A stretch of 64,000 nt of DNA from Saccharina japonica (Eukaryota > Sar > Phaeophyceae > Laminariales > Laminariaceae). The DNA is taken from positions 1-64,000 of the forward strand of contig MEHQ01003774.1 in the NCBI GenBank assembly GCA_008828725.1, given 5' to 3'. The number at the start of each line of letters is the position of its first letter. Position 1 is the first letter of the stretch. Positions 12,370-25,116 of this stretch are shown in pieces. The notes beneath the pieces are model-generated. The model had not been told where the DNA came from and made no database searches. It saw only the letters and a program-made list of their open reading frames with translations. Position numbers and translations under genes: made by a program.

Positions 12370-12430
12370 GTCTCAAATAAACTACCTGTAGCTAGCCGCA
12401 CTCGTAATGCGGCTAGCTGTACTCGTACTG
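12370..12430. repeat. Short hairpin
   Basis: TAGCTAGCCGCA and TGCGGCTAGCTGTA form an inverted repeat with a short loop containing ACTCGTA. It could be the remnant of a small foldback element. No associated gene is seen. Confidence 0.4.
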
Positions 12431-12599
12431 CAAACGTTTGTAGGTTGTTTGTATTATATTTTGGCGTCTGCCAAAGTTTGACACACTTCATCCACCGCGG
12501 TACCTCCAAGTAGACGCGTAGACCCCTATTGATAATGGTCATATGGTCAGTATCATGATAATCGCACCCCTGCTGTTTATCGAACACGAAACAGATGCC

Positions 12600-12790
12600 G
12601 CCCATTTCCTAACTAGCCGAATGCCCAGACATATCGTATCAAAGAGTGTTCGACAACGAACAAAAACCATGCCTGTAGTTCCAATCGGAAAAGCCACCCA
12701 CCCCTGCCGAATATCAAACCAAATACTGATGCCGCCGCTTTCTTAGCTAGCCGAAGGTCCAGACAGAGCGTAACGAATCGTTTTTCATTG
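12600..12790 (+). repeat. Two-unit tandem repeat
   Basis: Two diverged segments share GATGCCGCC, TTTC.TA.CTAGCCGAA and CCAGACA, about 135 bp apart (near 12594 and 12729). The second ends close to the 3' boundary of the CAP gene B duplication arm. Confidence 0.4.
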
Positions 12791-15040
12791 ACGAACTATT
12801 ATTGTGTTTGACATGAGAGGCTGTCGGAAGTGCAAGGCGGGAAAACCAAGGAGTGCGCGGTGGATATGATCCTCCGCGGCCTCAACAGGAGTCTCCAGAC
12901 GGCAGTTCCACTTCTTCTTCAAGCTTGCCCAAAATGTTGCCGCTGCAAGCAAATGTTACAACCAAAAAAGTGGGGAAGAAGGAGGCGACGTGCGATACAA
13001 TGCCGCAAATGTAAGGGGGGAGTTTTTATTCAGGTTCATGTGTGCGTGCAGTGTAAATGGGTATTTCCGCTACTATGAGCAAATGTACGTTGGCTCAACG
13101 GTAAATCGTGTTGTGTGTGCAATATCAGCGGCACACCGTAGCCCCACCTCCACTCGTTATGGCCCATGTTTAACCACGTAGACCTCGATGTTCCAGACCA
13201 CATTAAATGTACTCACGCTGGATTGTACTGGCACACAACGTATGCGTACTGATAACCACCCAGATCGCAAGTCTCCACCGCACATCCCATCTCTGTGGTC
13301 GACTTCCACAGGATCTGTGTCGCATGCTCCCCGCACTGAGCCACGGTGTCCACCTGTACTTCGCTTTCGTCTGCAATATTTTAAAGTGAGCATCAGGGTG
13401 CGTACGTATATCACAACAAAGAAGAACACAGGCGCGGCATGATCAGATTGAGGAATGAGATGGCGAGTGCAACGTAGTACGATGAAATGAAATCTTGAAG
13501 CAACCATGTAGCGTAGATCACGGCGGTGTCTACCCTCGAGACAAGCGTACGCTACATCTGTCGTGCAGTGTAAAGGAAGCACATCTCACATAGCGAGGCC
13601 ATAGCCGCCTCGGGCGTGTAACAAGATGTCGTGCCATTTCCTGAGCACAGGTAGAGAGTCTCGCCATAGTCGTTGCGGTCGTCGCTGTCGCTGTGGTAAA
13701 GGTCTCCACAAATACTTGCCAGAGTTTTTGCGTGGGCCTGTGCAGCGATGAAATACAGTATGTATCTTAGCAGGAGGCACGCTCGTGCCGGGGGTGATTG
13801 ATCGAAGATGCATTGGCTCTCACGAGTTTGCCTCGCAGTAAATCGACGGGAACCTGAGACAACTCGTAAGCCGGATGGCAACCACAGGACCCATGAACGA
13901 ATCTAGGTACGGCCGGAAACTAACCCACACAAACGTGAAGGGGTGCCGAACCATACAAACAATATATCAACGCTCAGATGTTGTTGTGGCCTTCTCCTAC
14001 CACGCAAACAGCCACGTAACACATAACCTCATAGAGGTATTCATACCATCACACAGCACCACCGAAGTAAGCGGTCTTACCATGGCAGAGGAGGCCACGT
14101 CGTCGTCATACGTCAGAGCGTCTGCGTTGTGTGGGCACCTTGAGGCGGAACCACACGCAGGCGGGATGGTATGGTGTTCGCGTAAGATTGTAGTTATTGC
14201 AATCGGCTGCCTGCAGTTTATGCCACTAGTACTGAACGGACTTGATACGCTGTAAGTGTGCAACGCTTGGGATATTACTACCCTGGATCGTCGTGCCTGT
14301 GGTATACACGAAGTATGAGACCATCTCGTTTGGCAATCGAGACCGCCACGCTGCCGGATCTGCCGATAGGGTATTTTTTAGTGGGCTGTTCGCTCGCCTG
14401 GCTTCGTTGTGCAGGTCGAGCAAGACGTTCATATCAATGGGAGTATCCGTCGGTGTCGTGGGTGGTAGTTCAGGGCTCAGTTGGTTCGCCGCAGGTGCTT
14501 GCGATGGTTCAGGAGTCGGTGGTGGTGCATCAGTGAAGTTGTAGTTGGCAGAGGCTACCTCCACAGGATCATCAGGGATAAATGTAGGATCAACTGAATC
14601 GTCGTCACCGTAGCAAATCCCTCTGAAGCGCCCATTGCTGTGGCAGGGTGTACTCGGCAGGCGGCGCTGGCAATGCATTTGAGCGCATTTTGAGATGTGG
14701 ATACGGTAATACATGGGCGACCGGTGCAGCGAGCGGTTAGGCGGAGAAACATTTATCTAGATGGAAATGGGGAATTGGCGCAATGTCCGATGATAGTGAC
14801 AAACGTTGACGCATGCTACGCTCAGTGGGCACCTAAACGGTATGTACCTACTTTATCATTTGTGGTGCTCTATGCCCCATCCGTAAACCAATTTTGTGAA
14901 TAAATCCAGGTATTTGACGCAGAACAGATGAACAAACAAACATCCAAAAACGTGAATGATTCTGCATGGGTACTGGGAGCGCCCCACGCAAGACGCCCCG
15001 CCAACCTCTCAGTCATAAATGATATGACCAACACATGAAC
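12790..15040 (-). repeat. Right arm of diverged inverted duplication (CAP gene B)
   Basis: This is the minus-strand counterpart of 6840-9225 and contains CAP gene B. The upstream similarity (FMT, DVCLF-type text in one frame) lies at about 14870-15040 and has no proven coding role. Differences from arm A include the lack of the intron-1 MITE and many intron substitutions. Confidence 0.75.
12882..14678 (-). CDS. CAP/SCP (PR-1-like) domain protein B, five exons
   Basis: Exons on the minus strand are 14678-14398, 14210-14081, 13737-13590, 13370-13217 and 12942-12882. Exons 2-5 have exactly the lengths of gene A, and the total is 774 nt (257 residues plus stop). The longer exon 1 encodes extra linker residues (DPVEVASANYNFTDAPPP) before DMNVLLDLHNEAR. 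CAP landmarks follow: NADALTYDDDVASSAM, AHAKTLASICGDLYHSD, YGETLYLC, YESEVQVDTVAQCGEHATQILW and VVCQYNPAGNILG. All four tetrad residues and the final CAP motif remain, so the copy looks functional. One oddity is that the intron-1 donor reads CAG|GCGAGC rather than CAG|GTAAGC, so splicing needs a GC-AG intron. Without it the frame runs on to about 14226 and the rest of the domain is lost. The start codon is the conserved ATG; no signal peptide is visible. Confidence 0.75.
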
Positions 15041-15049
15041 CCCTAATTT

Positions 15050-17787
15050 TCCAGATGCGTAATTGGTACCAGATAGATCAGACACAATCGTCGCTACTAT
15101 ACAGCATACTCGCTCCCCAATACGTGGGGTGTCCGAAGCATGCCCAAAGTAATACCACACAAGGCGTGCGCCAGGAGGTATCATATGGCAGACGAGGTAT
15201 ACATCAGGGTTCATTTCAGGTGTTGCGTTGTTGCGCCAGCGCAACATATTACGCAAAATCACTCGCGACACGCGCCGACGGTGTGCTGCAGTTTTGCTCA
15301 GCACGAAACAAAAATAACTGCGCATGTTCCGTTCCTGGTTTGTAGGTCGACAGGAAGCACGGCACACACGCAAACACATATACCAACACTTTCGCCAGAT
15401 TGATTCTCTAGCGTGTTCAGATATAAAATGAAACATATTGCTTAGTCGGAACAGGGCGAATCGGAGACAATGTTTTGTTCTGTACGCATTCGATCAACTT
15501 GTTGTTTTTGACAGTCGACACATAAATCGACTACATACAGCAGTACCCGTATTCACATATCATACGTGGAGAATCCAATAATTTACGATATAACGTACGT
15601 ATCATCGCATACTGACGGTAGTGCCAGATATATGCCATACCTTCCGCAGTATTAATAGTAGTATGCATGTCGTTCCGAGTTTGGTAGAGCACGGCTAACG
15701 GGAGTCATTCTCCTGTCGGTGGAATTATGTATTGCAAGTGTAAACATATAAGGCCGGGGACCACTGAAAACGAGGTCGAACGGTCGTGTCAATTCTCTTC
15801 GTTGGAATCCTCACATCAGTCTATGTGGTCTGCAGATTACTCTGGACATTCGCAACACGCTGTTTGTCGCCCGAGGCAGTACCTTTTGCTGTGCTCTCTC
15901 CAAACACCCTCCCTGTTATGCGCTCCAGTAGGACAGTTCAGTCTATTGACGATGAAGGCAAACATGAAACGAACCCTCCTCGCGAATGTTATCGTGCGTA
16001 GTAGTGGGCGCCCGCATTTAAAAAATGTTTTGATCGGACAAATAGGGTCAGATTATCGCGAATACTATAGACATTTGGTTCAGAAGCATAGCTCACAACA
16101 GTGGGATCCACTCTAAATCCTATACGATAGGGTTAGCTCAACGTTGGAAACAAAACAAGAAATTCATCCTCGACCACGTATTAACGTTTCTTAACAGCCC
16201 ACGTACTAAAACACGTCACATAGATCAGGGCAAAGGATAAGCATAGAGGTCTATTCATAGAGGTTTGTCCGTTACATGCGCGGCACGGAGTACAGCACAA
16301 ACGGCCTGGTGCAGGTCTCAAACGTTCACGATACACGTAAGCAGAGGAGAGGGTATATGCTGGTGTGTGCTCCCAAAGCGCTTTTCATGGCGTCATTGTC
16401 ATTGTATCATTCCAGGTGGTAGGATACCTTCCCCCTGGGACAGTATACCGACTGTGACCGATCTGGTTGTACAAAATAATAAAAGATCTGATACCCAAAA
16501 ATCAACATAAACGAGTGAAGAATGAAATAATTGTACAACATATTCAGTCCTGCGTGAATTCATAGGAAATCTGGGAAACAGGATACAAAACGTTCACTCA
16601 ACGGTATGCGCGGATCTGAATCCCAGATACCCCACTACCCCCCCCCCCCTATATTGGAGGGAGGAACCGGGCCGTTGTGATCCCAGAAAACAATAAGTCA
16701 ACTTGTTTTTTAATTACCCCCCCCCCACCAGCGAAGGGTTAGGGTTCCCCCCCTATAAATATATGATATATCTATAGGTTGGGTTGGCGTCGGTTGGCAA
16801 CGACGCTGTAAAACACGCCACTCGCTGCGTGAGCTAGACAACCAGGGTGCCGTTTTTTTTTGTTATTTTTTTTGGCGGTCACCAAAGCTGGCGGTCGAGT
16901 AGATCATTTGTGCGGGGTGGAGAACCTTTGCTCCGCACAAGGGGAATGGTCGTACCACGTAGTGTTAATATGGTAAGGCGTCCGCGAGGCAGTTACATAG
17001 TAAAACCCATTGCTGTCTCCGGAAGTGGCCACACCAGAAATTAAATTAACTCATTGAAGCTGTCGTCCATATGCAAGTCCGCCTCAGAGGCGGTTCTTAG
17101 CAGGATGCAGCTCACCCTCCATGCGACTCGCCCAATACCCCATGGCGTTTCGCGCTTGGTGCAAGCAATGTCTGCCTGGTTGGTGAAAACCCAACACGCT
17201 CCGTCCCGGCATTGTAGGGATGCGAGGGTCTATGGTCATATGACTACGGCCGTGCACAACATGAGTACACCCCCCCCCCCCCCCCCCCCCCCACCAGCGA
17301 AAAACAAATAGGGGGGGTCTCTAAAACCAAGTTAAAAAAGGGAACAAAAACGGGGAAAAAATGGTTTTCGCTCATTTCGTCCTGTGATCACAGCGATCCG
17401 GTTTGTTTTTCATTCTGACCTTCCTACAAGTGTGGTGTCGTTTTCTCTTTTTTTTTAACGCCCTTGGTTCACTACATATTCAGTCCCGTGTGATGACGGC
17501 GGCAATATGGTTGTACTCATGTTATAAAAGCTTATCGTGGTTGTGCAAGACCACTGAGTTATAGTGCTTGGCCAATGAGTCATAACCTACAATGAAAAGC
17601 GTAGAAAGTTATCTGCTGTACTTGCAACCCGCCCCTCAATTGAATGTACAACAACAGAGCTACGGAAATAGTACGTAAACTTGCAGAAACCAGAAAGTCG
17701 GTAGGTGTGTACCCAAGCAAAAATAACATTGACTTACTGTATGTACCAGTAGGTGTGAATACTCAATTGACCAGCAATCAATATTGG
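15050..17787. other. No gene recognised; poly-C and poly-T tracts
   Basis: Only short unlinked open frames are present. Homopolymer tracts stand out: C-runs near 16636-16648 and 16718-16726, a T-rich patch near 16853-16873 and an uninterrupted C-run of about 22 at 17271-17292. A short TTAGGGTT word lies at 16738-16746. Confidence 0.4.
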
Positions 17788-20700
17788 ATAGTTGAAGAGA
17801 CATTTGATAAAACTGAGACGTGTGTCCAGTGTGCAGTATAGACGTGTGTCCAGTGTACAGAGTAGTACCTGGTGTAAGCAACGTCAAATATGAAAACAAA
17901 TCGAGGTGTAAATACCAGCGAAGTATACCCTAGCAAAGAAGTATCAACCCGTTTGCTGGGTGTTCAACGCGCCCCCTGAATTGGTACCTAGAGCAACATG
18001 AAATCGAAGTAGCAAACTGATGACATTCGTCAAGTACAGCGGAAAACTATTCAGTTGTGTACATGCATATACGTACGTACTCGCAATACGTTTAGGAGTA
18101 CCGATAGTACGGCAATAGACTACGTTGGGCGCAATCGTATCGCAAAATATACTCGTGGTGCTGTGGTGTTGACCAGCGAGCTATATCCTAGCAAAGAAAG
18201 AGTAAGAAAGTGTCTACTGCAGCCCCCCCAATGGATCCTAGGACTAAGGAGTCGAAATAAATCGAAAAGAAAACGTGGACGTATGCAGGTATGTGTCCAG
18301 CTATATACTGACATGTGTGTAATACATTCAGCATTGTGAGTGTGTATATATGATACGTACTCAAAGGAAAGCTTTGGAAAGCTAAAGATCAACGGATAAC
18401 AAGGCAGATGTTTATCCGTGACGGCATAGAGCAGTGCGCATCATGTTTGATCTTACATAAAAAACGTGCTCCTGTGAAAATACTCTAGTACAGCAATGCC
18501 AACAAATATAAAGCAATAAAAGATACCCCCCCACCAAAAACCAAGATAAATAAAAGACAGACAAAGGCAACCTACAGCAGTGCAATACAGCTGTAGTACT
18601 TAGTTGCTTCTGCTCATGGTGATGTCGATCTTCGTTTCCGTGCTGTTGTTGCGTAGACCTTGTTGAACATGTAGTAGCAGTGGTAGTTGTTGAAGAAAAG
18701 AAGTGGTGCTGCTGCTGATGATCTTCTGTAGACGGTCTTGTTGTAAAAAACTTGCAGAAGCAGAGATAAGATGTATGAGTGGATGATCGCTGTGAAATGA
18801 TGTTGATGATGGCAACGCAGAGCTGAAGATGTGGTGAAGACCTGTCCTCGCAGTCAGCCCGTAATGCTGTGCTGGGCCGTGTTGCTCGAAGTGGGCGAGT
18901 GCCGGTTGTTGTTGTCGCGGTTGGGCCGCGTTTTCAGTGTAATAGAAACAATTGCCAGGAATGCAACAAGAAAATGTTGGAACTCCCTATTTGCTGAAGA
19001 ATGAGCAGAGCAGTGTTCACGTTTTGCCTAAGATGTCGCCGAATACGTAGCTGGCCCCCAATGCGCTGGAGATGGTGATGGCCAGCTGCTTGATGGATGC
19101 TTCGTTGGTGACGCTGTAGAGCTGAACCCTGGTGAGATCGCAGGCGGCTGTGTTGTCGTCTCCCATTCTGAAATAAAAGCTTGAAAAGCAAAAGTTGAGT
19201 GCATTGCTGCAGGGTAGACCATCGATGCTTCCAGAAGTCGGGGTAGTGGTGTTGCAGCGTTTCTAGTACAGTAGCAGTAGTCGAAGTAGATGTAAAAGCT
19301 GATAGTAGCAGATAAACCGACAGGAGTTGACTCTCCCGTGGCAGACTGAGTGGCCGATTTCATCCACGGCCTGGCTGCGTGATGCAACGCTTGTTGGTCT
19401 TCTCCCCCATATACAGTGGGCGAGGACGAGTTTTCCTTCCGAGTCTTAAGCCGTGCTTCCGCGTAAAAGCGTGAAGCCGTTGCTGGAAAAGGATGCCTAA
19501 ATGTAGGCAGGAGGTAACCCCCCCCGATGCTACGCGGAGTTGCAGATTAGTCAACGACCTGGCTGAACTGTTGCAGCACCTGTAGATCTACTCGTCGATA
19601 CTTGCACGAGGACAAATCTATGTGTGCGTTCTTCGCGCATAGTACCCTGAAGAAACGGTTTTGATAGCGATTTTACGCGTGTAAATAGCGTAGAGCCGGA
19701 TCGAAACTAACTTTAGTTGTGATGGCGAAGAAACAGAAACCTTGTAACGTTTCTTCGTGCTTTACAGCGTGGAAGTATTGTGGAACTAGCTTCGCGTGTG
19801 ATGAGCAGAAATAGTGTTGTGACGTGTTTCACGCTTATGGCTTCAAAGTATCATAGTATCGAAAACAAAGCTTTGCGTGCGTTTTTGCATAAATAGTCGG
19901 TGGCTTATTTTTGCAATTACGGCTTGAAAACGATGTTGAATGTACGAGTACGAGTTTCGCGCATAGAAGCGTGAAACCGGACACATTACTCGTACAGGCT
20001 ATTCGCGTAAACGCGTGACAGAAGGATCCTTAACTGCTTCGCGCGTAGAAGCGTACAAGCAGTACTACTTGTAGTAACCCTGTCGAACGAGCTTAATGAA
20101 AATCGATGAAGAAAGCCGATGTCGATGCAGTCGGGTAGATGATGATATTCTGAGTTTTGGAGCAAAAATCAAATTCCTGCGCACTTGAAAACTTGAAATT
20201 TCTTCGAATGTAGAACGTGACAAGCTCGCCGAGAGACGTCGTGCCGTGGTGCCAGTCGGTGCGTAGACCAAAATCAAGGCTCATAAACTGAAAGAATGAC
20301 GCGTGTGTCGAGGCTCTGTCTCTGTGGATAGAGATGGCAGAGGTGGCACCGAAGTGTCTGTGAAGACCACATGAGAAGAAGAAGAAAAGTCATAGTTTGA
20401 AAAGGCGCTTATGTGGCCATATTGGAAAGAAGGTTGATCTCAGGGAGAGCAAGGGAAAAGGAAGAAGAGAAGAGAAGAGTGGAAAATAGAGTAGAGGAGT
20501 AGAGTTGAGTAGAGTAATCGAGGTGGGGGATGCCTGCACCTGATCATCTCGGTACAGTGCCCATGCTACGGACAGTTACGTTCTGCCGTAGTGTGTACCG
20601 TTCCCTGAGATGTTCTCTACAACGTTATAGTAACGTTCTAGCAACGTTCTCAGCATCGTTCCTGATGAAGATGCTTGGGGCATACAACAAAGCGCACTAC

Positions 20701-23254
20701 GAGTAAGACAAACACGTAATCTATCCGCATATTGCAATTACCCGAATATCTAGACTAAGATACTCATATACTCGTATCAGTGCGTAGTGACTGTACATCA
20801 CAAAATAGAAACGTATGGATCTCAACGTCCATATGCTAACAGTGTACTCGCAGTATTCTGAGGTTTTGCACTGCTGATACTGCCTGTACTCCGTGTAATT
20901 TAAATGTGTACTGCAGTGACCTGGTTCTACTTGGTACTTTGGCCCGGCAGCGCTTCCTATTTATCATTCAAACTACGACTAAGGGTCGTTATCGAGCAAC
21001 GTTTCCCCAACATTTCCAATATATATATATATATTTTAAACAGGAAAAATAGCAAAAAAATGATGTATTTGGGAAGTTTCACAGATGCCCCGAGTATACT
21101 CGATAATCGACATTCTCTCGAAAACAAATATTGACTAGCGGAAAGCGCCAGAGCGTGAGTTAGCAACACTTCTATGAAAATCGACGAGACCCTCTGCGCG
21201 ATAAAAATCGATGCAAGAAACGTAGTGGGGGAGCAGGGAGAGGAGCCTACGTTGCAACCCCGGATCTGATTTACGACTTTGGAGGTAGAAAGACAGAAGA
21301 AGTGCGAATATAATAAATGGCTGGGCCGTGGCCCAAACTTAAAGCGTGTGTTCATGCGGGCCTCCGCGTGCTCCGCGGCCGAGAGCAAGAGAAAAGACCC
21401 GCGGCAGAAAGAGAAACCGTGGCCGATGTAAAAAAAAAAAAAATGTCACCTAAAGATGTGACTTGACAGAAACCTAATATGCACATGGTGTGTGCCGTCC
21501 GAAATGTGTGTTTTCGACGACCCCTGGCATAATATATCATTACAGTTTATCCGTGTTGCAAGTTGTGTAATACACTTGTGCATGGGGTGCACTGTCATGG
21601 AAGGCGTTTAGGTTCGGTGCTGCTTATTGTGCCTGCCATATGTACGGCCTAACCTGTTGTGTACGTTTAGTATAGTTTAGATAGGAAAATAATGGACGGG
21701 AGGGAATGTTAAAAGACAACAAATGTACTTGTCAAGTAGGAATCGAACGTTCAGCTGTCTGTCGACACGTCGACACAGATACGCAGTCAGGTGCGCGCTC
21801 ACAACTTGGGCTTTCCCAGCAGAAGGATCCTGAGCAATGGATGTGCGATGACCAGCAAGTTGAAATTATGCTGCCAATCCCCCGAGCAGAACGATCGTCA
21901 GGCAGCACACGGCACGCACGGAGCTTCGCATATTCAACCGCTGCAGTACGGGAAGAGACAAACAGGAGATACGGGTGCGTCAGCGAGCAAACACAGGTCA
22001 TCAAATTACCATTATTAACAGTCTCCGCTGGTTTATATATATAAATTACGTACGCAATGTAAACACGGTATCTGGCACATTACTTTAAGGGGCCCCTTCG
22101 GTCGAAACAAACAAAAGAATACTTGAGTATTTTGAACAAAATATTCAAACCGTCATTTTTACGGCAGCACATATGCTATTTCTGGTATATATAAGATACC
22201 GCCATATCATTATCAGTTATCCTTACCGAAGCTCCAGTTCTAATGCCCCGACTTGCTGAGGGCCAACGTATACCTTGCTCGTTGCAGTCTCTAGCAGGTG
22301 TTGGGGCTCTGGGATATGCAAGGGAGGGCAGGCATTGCTGTGTTTGCATCACGAAACGAAAGTGCTCGGCGAACCGAATTTTGATCGTTTTGAGCTCCTG
22401 TTTGTTATCTAAACTCCGCTGTGATCGCGTAAGACGCCGCGGACGGTCGTACTAGAGGTCCACGTAGGTTAACCTACTAGAGCTCAGCGCCCTCTTAGAA
22501 AACCTCAGTTTAAACAGTATCAGCTTAAGAAGGCAGTGCCATTTTTCAAATTCGCCTAGGGGTACCAGAGGTATATGGAATCGTGTGGTGGGTAAGAGGC
22601 ACTTTGCATGATAAACAAGGCGTCGGATCAATCCGGCTTCTGAGGACGACTGGTACTACGGTAGGGGGGTCATGTATAGGTGCTTGGTTTTCACCTGTAC
22701 ATAGTCACTTGGCCGAGTGACTGCTTTACTACGCTGCACTCATAACCTTGTTTTGTGTTTTGCTTGTTTCAAATGCACCGTCATGGGACATTACGTAACG
22801 CGAACAATCTATCTTTAGGTCCAATGTTCAGTTAAATTCGGAGCCACTCGTCCGAGTGGCCAAAACCCGGTAGTGAAAATGGGGGTACCCCCCCCTATCG
22901 AAGCACCAGTCAGGCACGAACGTTGGCCATGACATCAGCTCTCTAGACATTTTCAGAGGAAGTAGGTCTGATCATTAGAACTGGAGGGAAGTCGATTTCG
23001 GCAAGTAGCAATGAACGGTCGAAATTATACCAGAAATAGTATTGCAACAGAAAATTAAACGAGTTTTGTATAATTAAAAAACCTCAGAGAGGGAAATCAT
23101 CGAACTATATCCCGAATGAGGATTGGACACAGAACACGGGCGAACGATTTCCCAATAGCCTTACAGAACTGAGTATCAACGAATATATCGTAGGTTTAGA
23201 TCACAAAGACGACCTGTATTATATACATATACTATGGTAGTAAGGACTCGTATA
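17788..23254 (+). repeat. Left arm of a 5.47-kb palindrome
   Basis: This arm is the reverse complement of 28323-33790. Coordinates pair by a constant sum (51577 inside, 51578 outside an extra base at 30766), and I noticed no substitution in the stretches compared. The inner end stops 3 bp before the CAGGGC terminus of the GGCCCG element at 23258. Contents include a possible small split gene on the minus strand, the dispersed repeats also seen at 1-200 and 58-59 kb, and AT microsatellite text near 21020. Confidence 0.9.
18600..19165 (-). CDS. Possible two-exon small gene, left-arm copy
   Basis: This is the mirror of 32413-32978 in the right arm; exons would be 19165-19018 and 18749-18600. See that entry for the reading frame. 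The copy is identical as far as I can see, so the palindrome carries two copies in opposite orientation. The function is unknown and the model is tentative. Confidence 0.22.
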
Positions 23255-23257
23255 TTT

Positions 23258-24728
23258 CAGGGCTTGTCATGGGCCGACGCTGATGGGCCGGCCCGGGGTT
23301 GGGCCGGACCGGGCCGGCCGGCCCGGCCCGGCTCATCAATTCTCGATATGATGGGCCGCGGCCCGGCCCGGCCCGGCCTATCAAATTTTAATTTGGTGGG
23401 CCGCGGCCCGGCCCAGCCCGTCAAATGTTCAGAGCATGGGCCGTGGCCCGGCCCGGCCCGCCAACTTTTCAGAGGGTGGGCTGCGGCCCGGCCCAGCCCA
23501 TCACATTTTCAAACATTCACGGCCCGGCCCGGCCCGGCCCATCGTTTTTCCAGAAGTCTCGGCCCGGCCCGGCCCGGCCCATCACATGGCAGCGAGGCCC
23601 ATGAGACACGGGCTCTATATGGGCCGGCCCGACAATTTTCATGGGCCGGCCCGTGAATTTGACTGGCCGGCCCATGGCCCGGCCCATGTCTTGTCCTGTA
23701 CTGAAAGGTGCATGAGTGTACGCTGACGTGCTTTTGGTACAATTAATTGCTGATTCTTCGTTGTATTTTCGTATTTTGCCGTCTGGATTTGGAGGGCCAG
23801 GTGTTTTCGGCCCATGAGACACGCCTAACCAGTACCCACTACGAGTACTCACACATTTTTTCTCCGTCAACGACTTTGTCCAATGGCTTTCATCGCGACT
23901 GTGGACCACCACCTCCTCGTGCTGCTGCAAAACACCCGCAGTAGCAGCAACAGCAGCAGCACGTGCTGCTGCAACACCCGGTACTGCTGCTGCGATACAA
24001 CATGCTGCTGCAACACGCGGTACTGCTGCAATAGTACGTGCTGCTGCGACACCCGGTACTACTGCTGCAATACATTCCTCTGCCGCGGGACGAAGCAGGG
24101 CAAGAGCGTCATGCTGCCTGCATCGCGGAGACGGCGATAAGTATCGTCCGTATACCCACTACGGTACCAAGGTTTTCATCCGACATTTGCACAAGGCATC
24201 ATAGTACCCGAGGCGATTTGCCAGAGATGCATCATACGAACGTAGGTGGTTTTGGCGAACAGCAACCCAAGTACACCCAAAAAGTCGTAGCTGTGGCAGT
24301 ACTACACCACATATCATAGGCCGCGGCCTGGGCGGGCCCGTCAAAACACGTGGGCCACGTCATGGCCACAGTGGAGGCCGTAGTAGTAGTATCGGTGGCA
24401 CACCATATCCCATGGGCAGCGGTCCGGGCCGGCCCGTCAAAACACATGGGCCGCTTCATGGGCCGGGTGGAGCGGCCCATGAAGAGCCCACATCTCATGG
24501 GCCGCCGCCCGGCCCGGCCCATCAAATTTCGTAAACGATGGGCTGCGGCCCGGCCCGGCCCATCAAAATTTCAGAGGATGGGCCGCGGCCCGGGCCGGCC
24601 CACCAATTTTTCAAGGGATGGGCCACGGCCCGGCCCAGCCCATCACATTTTCAAATGTTGGCGGCCCGGCCCGGCCCGGCCCGGCCCGGCCCGGCCCGGC
24701 ACGGACAAACGGCCCATGAAAAGCCCTG
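23258..24728 (+). mobile_element. hAT-like non-autonomous element rich in GGCCCG
   Basis: The ends are CAGGGCTTGTCATGGGCC and GGCCCATGAAAAGCCCTG, which are terminal inverted repeats with one mismatch. The flanking octamers GTATATTT (23250-23257) and GTATACTT (24729-24736) match at 7 of 8 positions, the length expected of hAT target duplications. Inside are arrays of GGCCCGGCCC and GGGCCG(C/T)GGCCC separated by AT-rich spacers such as CATCAAATTTC, followed by a unique core with a CTG/CAG run (23925-24075). No transposase frame exists. The Arg/Pro/Gly/Ala-rich open frames are products of the arrays. Confidence 0.65.
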
Positions 24729-24929
24729 GTATACTTTATACCGGCGTTTTTCGAGCCCCACGCCCATTAGTCGGGCACCCCCCCTGCCGGCCCCCTGCCA
24801 AGAAGGGGCCACGGCGCGCGTGACGGGAGTTCCCGTTCGGGGGAACCCCCCCAATTCCGCCACACCAAGGACAGTACGGCACCATCCCCGGTTTGTAAAC
24901 CCGCGGTATCTCTAAAACTCATATTACCC

Positions 24930-25116
24930 GGGGACGAAAAAAACGATCCGCCGACTCAAACCAGCCACGCAAATGTGTGGAAACTCCAGCCCCACCGCCC
25001 GATCGCTGATTGGATGGGGCTTGTAACTAACGTCGGCCGCACCCGGGGAAAATGTGCTTTTATCCCCGGACCGGAAATCCCTCCGTACATCTACAACTTC
25101 AACAAGGCTGGGACGA
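24930..25116 (+). repeat. Satellite units beside the GGCCCG element
   Basis: One unit and part of a second of the GTGTGGAAAC-type satellite follow the 3' end of the element after a short C-rich linker. Equivalent blocks lie at 25820-25918, 27760-28321 and 35270-36490. Confidence 0.7.

Noticed and set aside
13157..13582. 141-codon minus-strand open frame
   Set aside because: It is the out-of-frame shadow over exon 4 and intron 3 of CAP gene B, mirroring the same artefact in gene A.
23883..24140. Cys-rich frame (CCCNTRYCCC type), also at 26717
   Set aside because: It is a translation of the CTG/TGC microsatellite in the hAT-like element; the two copies are just the tandem duplication.
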